Part shown: one piece after another, positions 7,611 through 14,758 of the stretch | Layout of the letters: every line of letters begins with the position of its first letter | How positions within the stretch are numbered: position 1 is the stretch's first letter | Source: Deltaproteobacteria bacterium UBA5756 | Lineage (GTDB): Bacteria > Desulfobacterota > Syntrophorhabdia > Syntrophorhabdales > Syntrophorhabdaceae | Direction: 5' to 3' | Assembly: GCA_002418985.1 (NCBI GenBank) | Contig: DIFE01000038.1 | Coordinates: forward strand, 1 to 26,449 | DNA length: 26,449 bases | The notes under the pieces: generated by a model | The model's input: only the letters and a program-made list of their open reading frames with translations | What the model was told of the DNA's origin: nothing | The model's database searches: none | Translations under genes and position numbers: made by a program

Positions 7611-8066
7611 TCAGAACGCACGGGCACAAACCCGATACGTGACAGATACAGGCTGCGAGTCCGAATTGAGAATTGCGACATAGTACCCTCCCTGGCTTAC
7701 AGTTAGTGATTGACTTGCGGTTCCATCGATGGGTGCACGAACTCGCGGGCGTCCCGTGATCGGTCTTCCCCCATTCATCTCCCGCTTTTGAGCGTCCGTG
7801 ATGACAAGCAAGGTGACTTGTTTGCCTGACTGCACTGCAAAATCTATAGAGAGGAAAGCCCGACTGGAGATGGAGATGTCGGATCCTACGGCACCGTTTA
7901 CAGGGACCATGACCGTCTTTTCAGGGTGAACAATGGTCGCTCCAGGGTCGATTGCGACCGAGTCGAGGGGACCGGCCCATACGGCGATCACCGGGACGAT
8001 CATCGCCAGCGCCGTAACACTTGAAACGAGCAGAACCTCCTTGCACAATCTTAATAATCTCGCCAA
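7611..8066 (-). CDS. Exported beta-rich protein, paralogue 1 (TTG start)
   Basis: This is the first gene of the four-gene exported operon. Translation starts at a TTG (8066) preceded by AAAGGGGG at six bases, giving the signal peptide M-A-R-L-L-R-L-C-K-E-V-L-L and a hydrophobic core ending A-V-W-A. The mature protein starts G-P-L-D-S-V. It shares with the next gene the G-P-L-D-S start, the F-A-V-Q-S-G-K-Q-V segment, the L-L-V-I-T-D strand, a G-x-P-x-x-R strand and a Y-Y-V-A-I strand. Length is 151 residues and one Cys lies near the C-terminus. No family is recognised. Confidence 0.8.
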   Translation of the reverse strand: MARLLRLCKEVLLVSSVTALAMIVPVIAVWAGPLDSVAIDPGATIVHPEKTVMVPVNGAVGSDISISSRAFLSIDFAVQSGKQVTLLVITDAQKREMNGGRPITGRPRVRAPIDGTASQSLTVSQGGYYVAILNSDSQPVSVTYRVCARAF

Positions 8067-8115
8067 GATTAGCCCCCTTTGCTGTTTCTGAAAAACTTTC
8101 TTTTGCTGTGAATAC

Positions 8116-8144
8116 AGATTAGAAAAAGCGGTTTTTTATGTCAA
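8116..8144 (-). promoter_or_regulatory. Promoter of the four-gene exported-protein operon
   Basis: On the minus strand a perfect TTGACA (8139-8144) and TAATCT (8116-8121) are spaced 17 bases apart. The -10 box is about 50 bases before the TTG start codon at 8066. This is one of the strongest sigma-70 matches in the window. Confidence 0.85.
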
Positions 8145-8165
8145 GAAGATTCTCGACAGGCAGCG

Positions 8166-8834
8166 TCATCCTTGAACGAACACGTCCAGACCCTCGATGT
8201 TTCCCCCGCTGAACTGGGCCATGGTTTGTGCGGCGACAGTCAATCCTTCTTTAAGATAGACCCCGTCGATGCCCGGAACGGCGTAGGAATAGAAAAGGAC
8301 GCTGCGTGTATCGTCGCGGACTTTTGTCTTTTCATCCGCCCCCTGGCAAAGGACGCAAATGATGTCCTTTTCGTCGCGGAGTATGATCTCTCCTTCTGTC
8401 ATTACGAACTGGCGGCCTCCCATTCCAACGCACGTCTCCCCTCCCAGGGCTACATCGAGCATGAGTTTGCCTTCAATCCGATCAAAATCGGTCACCGCCA
8501 CCAGGATACCGGCACACATCTCTGCCATGAAGTGGGCGTCTACCATGAGGTTGTACCTCGGGAACCCGCTATTGATAGTTCTCTTGAGATGCTGCGGCAG
8601 GGGACACGGGAATCCGAAGCTCTGAAAAAACCGATCGTAAATGTCGATACGCCCGGAGATTCCGGCAAGCGTTTCCCTCTTTCTCATCTTTCTCAGGAGA
8701 TTCCGCCTGTATTGATCGAACCCCGCGCCGTCATTTATGGGCTCGCAATCCGAGATAAGGGTCAACCCGAAGGCCACACCGGGGTATTTGGATTCATAAG
8801 CAGACGAGATTGAGAAACCTATTTTTGTCGCCAT
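8166..8834 (-). CDS. B3/B4-domain protein (PheRS beta-like tRNA-editing fold)
   Basis: This 222-residue cytoplasmic protein consists of a B3/B4 domain (the Pfam family B3_4), the fold that edits misacylated tRNA in the phenylalanyl-tRNA synthetase beta subunit. Family hallmarks are the D-R-I-E-G segment (V-T-D-F-D-R-I-E-G-K-L), a C-V-G-M-G-G-R-Q strand, G-E-I-I-L-R-D-E-K-D-I-I-C-V-L, and R-D-D-T-R-S-V-L-F-Y-S-Y-A-V-P-G. Stand-alone B3/B4 proteins are widespread, and roles in amino-acid or acyl discrimination have been suggested but not proved. It lies 36 bases downstream of the acyl-CoA synthetase beta subunit and is likely co-transcribed with it. The start ATG at 8834 has a purine-rich AAGGAAGG upstream. 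Confidence 0.85.
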   Translation of the reverse strand: MATKIGFSISSAYESKYPGVAFGLTLISDCEPINDGAGFDQYRRNLLRKMRKRETLAGISGRIDIYDRFFQSFGFPCPLPQHLKRTINSGFPRYNLMVDAHFMAEMCAGILVAVTDFDRIEGKLMLDVALGGETCVGMGGRQFVMTEGEIILRDEKDIICVLCQGADEKTKVRDDTRSVLFYSYAVPGIDGVYLKEGLTVAAQTMAQFSGGNIEGLDVFVQG

Positions 8835-8870
8835 CCCTTTCCTTCCTTAACCTGCTTTTATCGCGGAGCA

Positions 8871-9518
8871 TCATAATACCATTATCCTGGCGTCACAGAT
8901 CCGCGCGCCATGAGAGGAGACGAATACGGGGTTCAGGTCCATCTCCCGGATTTCCGGATGACGGGTGATAAACTCCGAGATCCCGAGAAGGAGCCTCTGA
9001 ACCGCCGGCAGATCAACGGACCCGCTTCGAGGGCTTTCGAGCACCTGGTACCCCTTCAGTTCTTCCATCATATCCTTCGCATCGCATGCCTCCATCGGGA
9101 TTAGCCTGAAGGACACATCTTTCATTGCTTCCACGAAGATGCCCCCCAGTCCGAACATCAGAACGGGGCCGAACTGCTCATCGGTAGCCATTCCTACAAT
9201 AACCTCGACGCCGCCCCCCTGTGCCTGCACCATGACTCCGTCGAGCCTCTTTTCCGGTTGATCCGTTGTGAAGGTCCCGACAATCTGTCTGAATCCCTGC
9301 CGCACTTCACTTTCATCCCTGAGCGACACCCGTATGCCGTCAGCCTCCGTCTTGTGTATCACGTCCGGCGATGAAAGCTTCAGCGTTACGGGAAAACCTA
9401 TCTCCGCCGCCTTACCGGCGGCATCATCCTCGCTGGTCGCCAGGAAACTCCTGAGCACGGGGAACCCCTCCTTTTCGAGGAAGGCCATGGCCTCTACTCC
9501 AAGTATCAACGATCCCAC
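8871..9518 (-). CDS. Acyl-CoA synthetase (ADP-forming), beta subunit (ATP-grasp)
   Basis: This is the ATP-grasp subunit of an NDP-forming acyl-CoA synthetase. These enzymes convert acyl-CoA + ADP + phosphate to acid + CoA + ATP (or the reverse) in anaerobes. At 215 residues it has the usual stand-alone beta length. Visible motifs are I-G-F-P-V-T-L-K-L-S-S-P-D, V-I-H-K-T-E (His55, the second phosphohistidine site in characterised enzymes), F-G-P-V-L-M-F-G-L-G-G-I-F-V-E, and the C-terminal E-M-D-L-N-P-V-F-V. The GTG start at 9518 overlaps the alpha gene by 13 bases, and GGGGTGAG precedes it. The acid substrate cannot be told from sequence. Confidence 0.93.
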   Translation of the reverse strand: MGSLILGVEAMAFLEKEGFPVLRSFLATSEDDAAGKAAEIGFPVTLKLSSPDVIHKTEADGIRVSLRDESEVRQGFRQIVGTFTTDQPEKRLDGVMVQAQGGGVEVIVGMATDEQFGPVLMFGLGGIFVEAMKDVSFRLIPMEACDAKDMMEELKGYQVLESPRSGSVDLPAVQRLLLGISEFITRHPEIREMDLNPVFVSSHGARICDARIMVL

Positions 9519-10918
9519 GTTCTCACCCCCCTGCCGTTCGATAAGGAGCTGACTTTCCAGAGGTTAGCCATGGCCTGCACGGCCCTCTCCGGCGTGGGGA
9601 CGATCGCCACCCCCTTCTTCCGGTCGAGGGCTCCTATCGGCTCATCCCATATGCCGGGAGGAGCGGTAAAGCAGGCGATTACGGGCTTCTGAAATGGGTC
9701 CGCGGCCCTCATGTACTCAACCATCCCCTCTGCCAGATTCAGGTTGGCCGACGCATACATGGCAAGGAAAATAATACCGTCCGTGTGCTCGTCATCGATC
9801 ACCGCCTTTAAGATCGCGATAATATTCTTCGGGTCATACCACGCAGGCCCCATATCCACGGGATTGGTGCGAATCGCGATCGGCGGCAGGAGGTCATTGA
9901 TCCTCCGCTGTGTGGCCTCCGAAAAGTGCGATAACTTAAGCCCCGCGGGTTCCAGGGCATCGGAAGCGATCATTCCCGGGCCCGCCTGGCCGGAAAGCAC
10001 GGCCATGCGCGTCCCTCCGGGCAGGCTGCATGAGTCGATGGCCTTCGCGGTATCAAGCAACTCCTCCGTCCCGGTAACCTCGAGAATCCCCGCCTGACGA
10101 AGCGCGCCTTTCCATATTGCATGGTTCCCGGCAAGGGAACCGGTGTGGAACCGGCTGGCGCTATCGCCCTTTTCGCTCTTTCCCGCTTTGTAGGCGATGA
10201 TGGGTTTTCTTCCGCGAAGCGACTTTGCAGCATCGAGAAGTCTCCTGGGTTCGTCGAGTCCTTCTATGTAGAGGGCGATCACCCTTGTGGAACTGTCTAT
10301 TTCGACAAGGTGCGTCAGGACTTCGGGAAAATCCACGTTGCAGCGGTTTCCCAGGCTCATCAGCTTTGACATGCCAATCCTCTGCTCGATGGCGAGAAAA
10401 CCGCAGAGATGGCAGATGCCCCCGCTCTGGCTTATAAGGGCAACACCCCCTCTTTCGATCCTTGAGAACTCCGACGTGAAGGACGCGTTTACCCCGGAAC
10501 TCAGGTTGACAAAACCAAAAGTGTTGGGCCCGATGATCGGCAAACCGTAATGTTCGGCGATCTCCTTGATCTCTTCCTCCAGGACCCTGCCTCCGTCATC
10601 TTCAATCTCCCTGAAACCTGCGGTGATCAGCACCACTCCCCTGACACCCTTGCGCCCGCATGCGTGAAGCGTATCGGGCACCATACGGGCAGGCACGGCA
10701 ATCACCGCCAAGTGGACATCCCCGGGGACCGCTTCAAGCGAAGGGTATGAAGCCAGGCCCCAGATCCTGTCGCTCTTCGGATTTATCGGGAAGATCATCC
10801 CATGGTAATTGCCGGCGAGGCTCTTCATCACATGATATCCGAGTTTATCAAAACTGTTGGATGCCCCGATAACCGCAACGGAGTCGGGAGAAAAAACCTG
10901 AACGAGTTTTTCATTCAT
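9506..10918 (-). CDS. Acyl-CoA synthetase (ADP-forming), alpha subunit
   Basis: This is the CoA-binding and ligase subunit of the same enzyme as the overlapping beta gene. The order of parts is an N-terminal CoA-binding Rossmann domain (S-V-A-V-I-G-A-S-N near 13-21), a succinyl-CoA-synthetase-like flavodoxin domain (G-V-A-L-I-S-Q-S-G-G), and the catalytic loop R-F-H-T-G-S-L-A-G with the phospho-accepting His258. A second ligase domain ends the 470-residue protein. The split alpha plus beta architecture is complete, so the pair should be active. The start is the ATG at 10918, with GGGGGG seven bases before it; the open frame continues another 30 codons without resemblance to the family. In syntrophic bacteria such enzymes conserve energy from acyl-CoA. 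Confidence 0.95.
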   Translation of the reverse strand: MNEKLVQVFSPDSVAVIGASNSFDKLGYHVMKSLAGNYHGMIFPINPKSDRIWGLASYPSLEAVPGDVHLAVIAVPARMVPDTLHACGRKGVRGVVLITAGFREIEDDGGRVLEEEIKEIAEHYGLPIIGPNTFGFVNLSSGVNASFTSEFSRIERGGVALISQSGGICHLCGFLAIEQRIGMSKLMSLGNRCNVDFPEVLTHLVEIDSSTRVIALYIEGLDEPRRLLDAAKSLRGRKPIIAYKAGKSEKGDSASRFHTGSLAGNHAIWKGALRQAGILEVTGTEELLDTAKAIDSCSLPGGTRMAVLSGQAGPGMIASDALEPAGLKLSHFSEATQRRINDLLPPIAIRTNPVDMGPAWYDPKNIIAILKAVIDDEHTDGIIFLAMYASANLNLAEGMVEYMRAADPFQKPVIACFTAPPGIWDEPIGALDRKKGVAIVPTPERAVQAMANLWKVSSLSNGRGVRTWDR

Positions 10919-11071
10919 CACGGAACCCCCCTGGCGGCAAGACGTTAAAAGCCGTCTCCCAGATACTCTGTAGCACGGTGACCGGGAAAAAACAACCCAT
11001 TGATGCAAAACATCAGGTCAGGAACATCGCGGGTCACCTGTGAAACAAGGGGAACCGTGGTCGCGTCCCTG

Positions 11072-11314
11072 TTACCAGCGAATATGCATCCATGTTTTCC
11101 CGAAATGTTCTCCCTCCGTGACCTCTTCCTCCTTTACATCAAACCCTCCCTCACGCAGTTCTCCGACAACAGGCACCGAAATCATCTCGTCGATACCCGT
11201 AATATCGACTTTGCAATAGTCCTTTCTCTTCTTTGCAGCCGCGACAATCGCAGCCTCAACCGTATCTTCCAGATCCTTCTGCAGAATTTTGTGCAGCTTC
11301 TCTTTCGTTATCAT
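11072..11314 (-). CDS. Small uncharacterised protein (80 aa)
   Basis: The product begins M-I-T-K-E-K-L-H-K-I-L-Q-K-D-L-E. An N-terminal helix with a Cys-containing K-D-Y-C-K-V-D-I-T-G stretch is followed by a strand-rich C-terminal half ending H-I-R-W. There is no signal peptide or membrane segment. The ATG at 11314 has GGAG four bases before it and GGGAGG 12 bases further up; the frame runs 11 codons upstream without support. The gene lies 153 bases before the acyl-CoA synthetase operon on the same strand. No function is recognised. Confidence 0.65.
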   Translation of the reverse strand: MITKEKLHKILQKDLEDTVEAAIVAAAKKRKDYCKVDITGIDEMISVPVVGELREGGFDVKEEEVTEGEHFGKTWMHIRW

Positions 11315-11608
11315 CGCGCTCCATCCTCCCTTAACTCCACGAAACACACAGTGCCTACATCCCCTTGACCCTTCCTGCCCGAATTTCCAGGCTCTGAAGC
11401 ATCTCCAATTTCCTGGCCTACTGCAAAATACCCATTCTTATATTCTACCACGGTCACCTTATATCCAGCCCGTGCGCAGGTCAGAATACTTTAGCGACCT
11501 ATGCCATTTTCTCCTTGAGAATCATACCATAATGGAACCGGACGTCCACCACGCATGGGTGTTTTGAATTTAAAAAGAAAAGCTGAAATAACTTATTAAT
11601 GGAACAGC

Positions 11609-11989
11609 AAAAGACTTGTCTCACGCCCGCTTCACCCCCTCACGGGGGTTCGCTGGAGGCATAGAAGAGAGGATTGGAGGAAGCCTTAAAAGAATTGCGT
11701 CCAGATCCCAGACAGCAGGGATCAGGCCGCACTTTGCACGCCTGCGGCGGGTATTCGCTATTGATGTTAGCAAAATGTGGTCATCATTGTGGGACAGGTC
11801 TGAGCGAAATATCAGGTTCTTTATTTTCCCGCGTAGCGGGATCGAAGATTCCCGGGAATTTCAGTCTTCTCAAATTCCCGGGAAGTCTTTTGGCTTCCTC
11901 CCCAGCCTCTCTTTAATGCCTCCAGAGAGGAGCCTTAAGGCGACGAACGGGCCCCGTTTGTTACGGGGTAAACGTGAGAACAGTCTTTT
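11609..11989. repeat. Large imperfect foldback (inverted-repeat) element
   Basis: The outer arms AAAAGACTTGTCTCACG (11609-11625) and CGTGAGAACAGTCTTTT (11973-11989) match at 15 of 17 positions. Inner arms of about 32 bases (11654-11685 and 11892-11924) match with few differences. Each side carries its own G/C hairpin at a matching place: ACCCCC-TCAC-GGGGGT near 11634-11650, and CCCCG/CGGGG near 11952-11967. A third perfect 13-bp stem (11849-11861 with 11872-11884) sits inside. No credible protein is encoded. It could be a MITE-like non-autonomous element or a large structured RNA. No clear target-site duplication is seen. Confidence 0.7.
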
Positions 11990-12026
11990 AAAAATGGGGG
12001 ATTTGGGCAACAAGCCGTTTTAGATC

Positions 12027-12374
12027 TCAGCCCGATAGTTTCTGTTTGAGAATCCCCAGCGTCTGGTCGAGCAGGCCGCCTTCCGGTACTGATCCGTCCG
12101 GGGTGAGTTTATCGATGACCTGGGGCAGCAATTCGGCAAGGCGACTCGATGCGTCGCCTTCGGAAATACCCAGCTTCTCGGCTATCTGCCGGATCGTGTC
12201 GCTTCCGAGCGCACCTGTTACTTCATCACCAGAAACCGGGTTGTTTTCTCCCGTGCTTATCCACGAAGACACTACGTCGCCAAGCCCTTTATTCTTGAAC
12301 GTTTCGATCAGACCCGTGAGCCCGCCGGTGTCGGGATTGTTTACGAGTCCCAGGACCTGCTCGGCTTGCGTCAC
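12027..12374 (-). CDS. YidB-like protein (DUF937)
   Basis: This 115-residue protein matches the YidB/DUF937 family, which is widespread and of unknown function. Diagnostic segments are G-G-L-T-G-L-I-E-T-F-K-N-K-G-L-G-D, V-S-S-W-I-S-T-G-E-N, and S-R-L-A-E-L-L-P-Q-V-I-D-K-L-T-P-D-G. The start is the GTG at 12374, which shares bases with the stop codon of the gene before it (GTGA overlap), so translation is probably coupled. The N-terminal part before L-V-N-N is shorter than in typical YidB proteins, which often have an extra helix there. Confidence 0.88.
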   Translation of the reverse strand: MTQAEQVLGLVNNPDTGGLTGLIETFKNKGLGDVVSSWISTGENNPVSGDEVTGALGSDTIRQIAEKLGISEGDASSRLAELLPQVIDKLTPDGSVPEGGLLDQTLGILKQKLSG

Positions 12375-12676
12375 TTCTTTGCAGGTGCCGGTTCGGCCTT
12401 TGGGGGTTTCGCCTGTTTCCCTGCATCCTTGACTTCGACGGTCACTGCCTTCATGGTATACTCGATTGTTACCTTCGACCCGATTTTGAGGTCGCCCGTC
12501 ACCTTCGTGGATGCGTCTCTGGCTATCTCCCATTTCTCTTTGCCCTTCTGTACGGTAATGGAATCATCCTTCATCTCCAGCACCGGGCCCGTAACCTGAT
12601 AGGTCTTCGGACCAGCGGCAAAGACAAGCGAAGAAAAGAGAATTATTGCTCCCGCAACGATCAGTAAGGTTTTCAT
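12371..12676 (-). CDS. Small exported OB-like protein
   Basis: This 101-residue protein has a signal peptide (MKTLLIVAGAIILFSSLVFA). A beta-rich domain follows: T-Y-Q-V-T-G-P-V-L-E-M-K-D-D-S-I-T-V, then W-E-I-A-R-D and G-S-K-V-T-I-E-Y-T-M-K-A. It ends in a Lys/Pro/Ala tail (K-Q-A-K-P-P-K-A-E-P-A-P-A-K-K). Such proteins resemble the small periplasmic OB-fold families, like DUF5666, that turn up in delta-like bacteria. GGAGGG lies eight bases before the ATG. It sits 31 bases downstream of the ComEA-like gene and overlaps yidB by four bases. Function unknown. Confidence 0.8.
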   Translation of the reverse strand: MKTLLIVAGAIILFSSLVFAAGPKTYQVTGPVLEMKDDSITVQKGKEKWEIARDASTKVTGDLKIGSKVTIEYTMKAVTVEVKDAGKQAKPPKAEPAPAKK

Positions 12677-12707
12677 AAATGTGACCCTCCTCTTTTTTAT
12701 GCCCCTG

Positions 12708-13343
12708 TTAATTCACGCTGATCATATCCTTGATCTTGCCGAAAGTCCCCCCTTTAATCCCCTTTACCTTCATAACGTCCTCTGTATTCTTATAGGGCCG
12801 TCCATCAATAATAGCCTGTGCCTTCGCGGGACCGATCCCGGGAAGGGCCTCCAACTGCTCTTTGGTTGCGGTGTTTATGTTCACTTTCTGACCGGGAGCC
12901 AGAGCCGCGGCTTTTGGCGGGGACTTCACCGCCGGCATTTCCTTCGTGGGCCCTACCCTTGCCGGTGCCTCTTGGGAAATCTTTTTGGCAGGAACCGGCG
13001 GAGCCGTCGGTTTCACCTCGGCAGGAGGTTTGGGTGACGCGGAAACTGCGCCGACCTTTACATAGGGTTTCATGGATTGAATCATTTTGTCCGATATACC
13101 AGCCTTCTTGAGGTCGTCGACCGAGGTGTAGGGGCGGCCGGCTATGATCTTCTTCGCCGTCGCCGGGCCCACCCCCTTCAAGGATTCAAGTTCCTTCTCA
13201 GAAGCGGTATTCAGATCGACCGGGTTTTTCTGAACCTGTCCATAGCCTGAGGGGCAGACCAGAATGAGAGATAAGCCCACAAGCCATGCCGCAAGGAAAA
13301 ACGCATGGTGCCAGAAAAAATTAGCTTTTGTCTTCCGATGCAT
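12708..13343 (-). CDS. ComEA-like exported protein with two helix-hairpin-helix domains
   Basis: This 211-residue exported protein has a signal peptide or membrane anchor (about 10-36) and then two ComEA-type HhH DNA-binding domains. The first is D-L-N-T-A-S-E-K-E-L ... K-G-V-G-P-A-T-A-K-K-I (43-95). The second is N-I-N-T-A-T-K-E-Q-L ... P-G-I-G-P-A-K-A-Q-A-I (155-210). A Pro/Ala/Lys-rich linker (about 102-150) joins them. ComEA binds incoming DNA at the cell surface in natural transformation; most family members carry a single HhH pair, so the duplication is notable. GGAGGTGTACA precedes the ATG at 13343. No other competence gene is in the window. Confidence 0.9.
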   Translation of the reverse strand: MHRKTKANFFWHHAFFLAAWLVGLSLILVCPSGYGQVQKNPVDLNTASEKELESLKGVGPATAKKIIAGRPYTSVDDLKKAGISDKMIQSMKPYVKVGAVSASPKPPAEVKPTAPPVPAKKISQEAPARVGPTKEMPAVKSPPKAAALAPGQKVNINTATKEQLEALPGIGPAKAQAIIDGRPYKNTEDVMKVKGIKGGTFGKIKDMISVN

Positions 13344-13366
13344 TGTACACCTCCGGTGAACTGGTA

Positions 13367-13615
13367 CTAACCCCTTATAGTACGGTAGATTATCAACAGG
13401 ATTATGGCACCGCCGACAGCAAGCAACAAACTCCTTACCGAAAATCCCGTAACAGTTCCAAGTCCCAGCCATGATCCGATAAACCCGCCGACAAAGGCGC
13501 CCACTATCCCTATCACGATAGTAATAACGAAACCTCCCGGATCACTGCCGGGCATTATGAATTTTGCAAGCAAACCGACGATCAGTCCCATGACAATCCA
13601 TGATATGATTCCCAT
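13367..13615 (-). CDS. GlsB/YeaQ/YmgE family membrane protein
   Basis: This 82-residue protein has three hydrophobic segments and the family pattern W-I-V-M-G-L-I-V-G-L-L-A-K, P-G-x-D-P-G-G, and V-G-A-F-V-G-G-F-I-G-S-W-L-G-L. The family (formerly transglycosylase-associated protein) is small, membrane-bound and often stress-linked, with no established biochemical role. GGAGGGAGGG lies just before the ATG. It lies 23 bases upstream of the ComEA-like gene on the same strand and may be co-transcribed with it. The 449 bases above it (13616-14064) hold no credible gene, only an AT-rich patch with a repeated ATCATTGT. Confidence 0.92.
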   Translation of the reverse strand: MGIISWIVMGLIVGLLAKFIMPGSDPGGFVITIVIGIVGAFVGGFIGSWLGLGTVTGFSVRSLLLAVGGAIILLIIYRTIRG

Positions 13616-14064
13616 TGTCCCTCCCTCCTGCTATGTTCAATACCTCGGCCCATCCACCATCGGGCCCGCGGGCGAAAAGAAAAAACTTATTCCCGGCAGG
13701 TTGAATACACCCACCGAACAGTGTAAGGGTTGCCTGGTTTTCGGTTATTGCACTCTTTAACTGAAAGAGCGCGATTCACCGGCGTTTACCACCGTGGACC
13801 TCAATGATCGCCACAATCTTCCCGGCGTATTCGCGCAAGACAGGGTCTTCCTTTTATAATATGATTAAGATTCCGCTTTGTCTGTCGCCTGAACAATCAT
13901 TGTTTTGTAATCATTGTAATAGAAATTTTGTCGTCTTTTCAGTGACGGTGTGTATGGTGGGGTCTTCCGGCAAAACAAATGGGGACGTCCGTGCCAGGAA
14001 GACATCGAAGTTGACCGGGGAACAAGTGCATTTCAACTATGCGTGTGGAGCTGAAAGCGCTCGT

Positions 14065-14406
14065 TCAGGGGCGCTCGAATACCACTATTTGAGGTGCGTC
14101 GGAAATCTCTGGTTTAACCGGCGTCTCTTCCGGCTTCTTCGTCGCCGCCCTCTTTCTGACGGGCACTTTCGCTTCCATTTTTCCGACCTTCACCCCGAGG
14201 CCTGCAAGCTGCGCGGACAGGCGGCTATCGACAATCTTCTGCGTATCGTTGGCAACCATGGTCTTGAGTATTTCAAGCTGGCGATTTGCATTATCGAGGT
14301 GCCCTCTTGCATCCTTGACTGTCTTGCGCTCGACAAGCAGGGTGATCTGTTTGGCAAGTTCCTCGATGCTTTCTCTTATCTTGATGAACTCTGCAATGCT
14401 TGTCAT
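14065..14406 (-). CDS. Small coiled-coil protein with Lys/Pro-rich tail
   Basis: The product (113 residues from the second of two adjacent ATG codons) has an N-terminal amphipathic helical part of about 75 residues. It begins M-T-S-I-A-E-F-I-K-I-R-E-S-I-E-E-L and continues through heptad-like repeats. A basic tail follows (V-R-K-R-A-A-T-K-K-P-E-E-T-P-V-K-P). GGGAG sits six bases before this second ATG and only three before the first, so 14406 is preferred over 14409. The composition recalls phasin-like or nucleoid-associated proteins, but no family is recognised. Confidence 0.75.
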   Translation of the reverse strand: MTSIAEFIKIRESIEELAKQITLLVERKTVKDARGHLDNANRQLEILKTMVANDTQKIVDSRLSAQLAGLGVKVGKMEAKVPVRKRAATKKPEETPVKPEISDAPQIVVFERP

Positions 14407-14551
14407 CATTTACTCCCTTTATATTGGTTCGCTGTTAATCTGTAAGGAATCAAAAGGCGATCGTGCGATTGTATTCCGTATCGGCCGATCACGTGTAGCT
14501 GCGGAGCAAAGAAGATGAGATCGACAGTGTTTATAGTATACTCCTTTCCGA

Positions 14552-14575
14552 AGCAGATGACACTAACCATCTGCT
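14552..14575. repeat. 8-bp perfect hairpin in divergent intergenic region
   Basis: AGCAGATG (14552-14559) and CATCTGCT (14568-14575) form a perfect stem with an eight-base loop. It lies between the divergently transcribed coiled-coil and radical SAM genes. A second, smaller inverted repeat, GTATCG-GGG-CGATAC (14713-14727), lies 32 bases before the radical SAM start. Either could be an operator or a leader structure. No other feature is evident in 14410-14758. Confidence 0.4.
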
Positions 14576-14758
14576 ATTTATCCTGGACAATCCCCTCGAT
14601 GACGTCTGTCCGCCTTTGAACGACAGGGGTCCTGGAAGAAATGAGCAATTTGGTGGAAGATTGTCCAATGTGGTACTATTATCTGTAGAAAACCCGAACC
14701 ACCGGTTGAATCGTATCGGGGCGATACAATAAAGGGCCCAAACCCGCAAAGCGAGAAC

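Noticed and set aside
11616..12023. A plus-strand open frame of 135 codons
   Set aside because: It lies inside the foldback element, starts without a good ribosome-binding site, and its Arg/Ser-rich product resembles no protein family; the inverted repeats explain the sequence better.
13804..14445. A plus-strand open frame of 213 codons
   Set aside because: Its second half is antisense to the coiled-coil gene and the product has no protein-like pattern in the first half.
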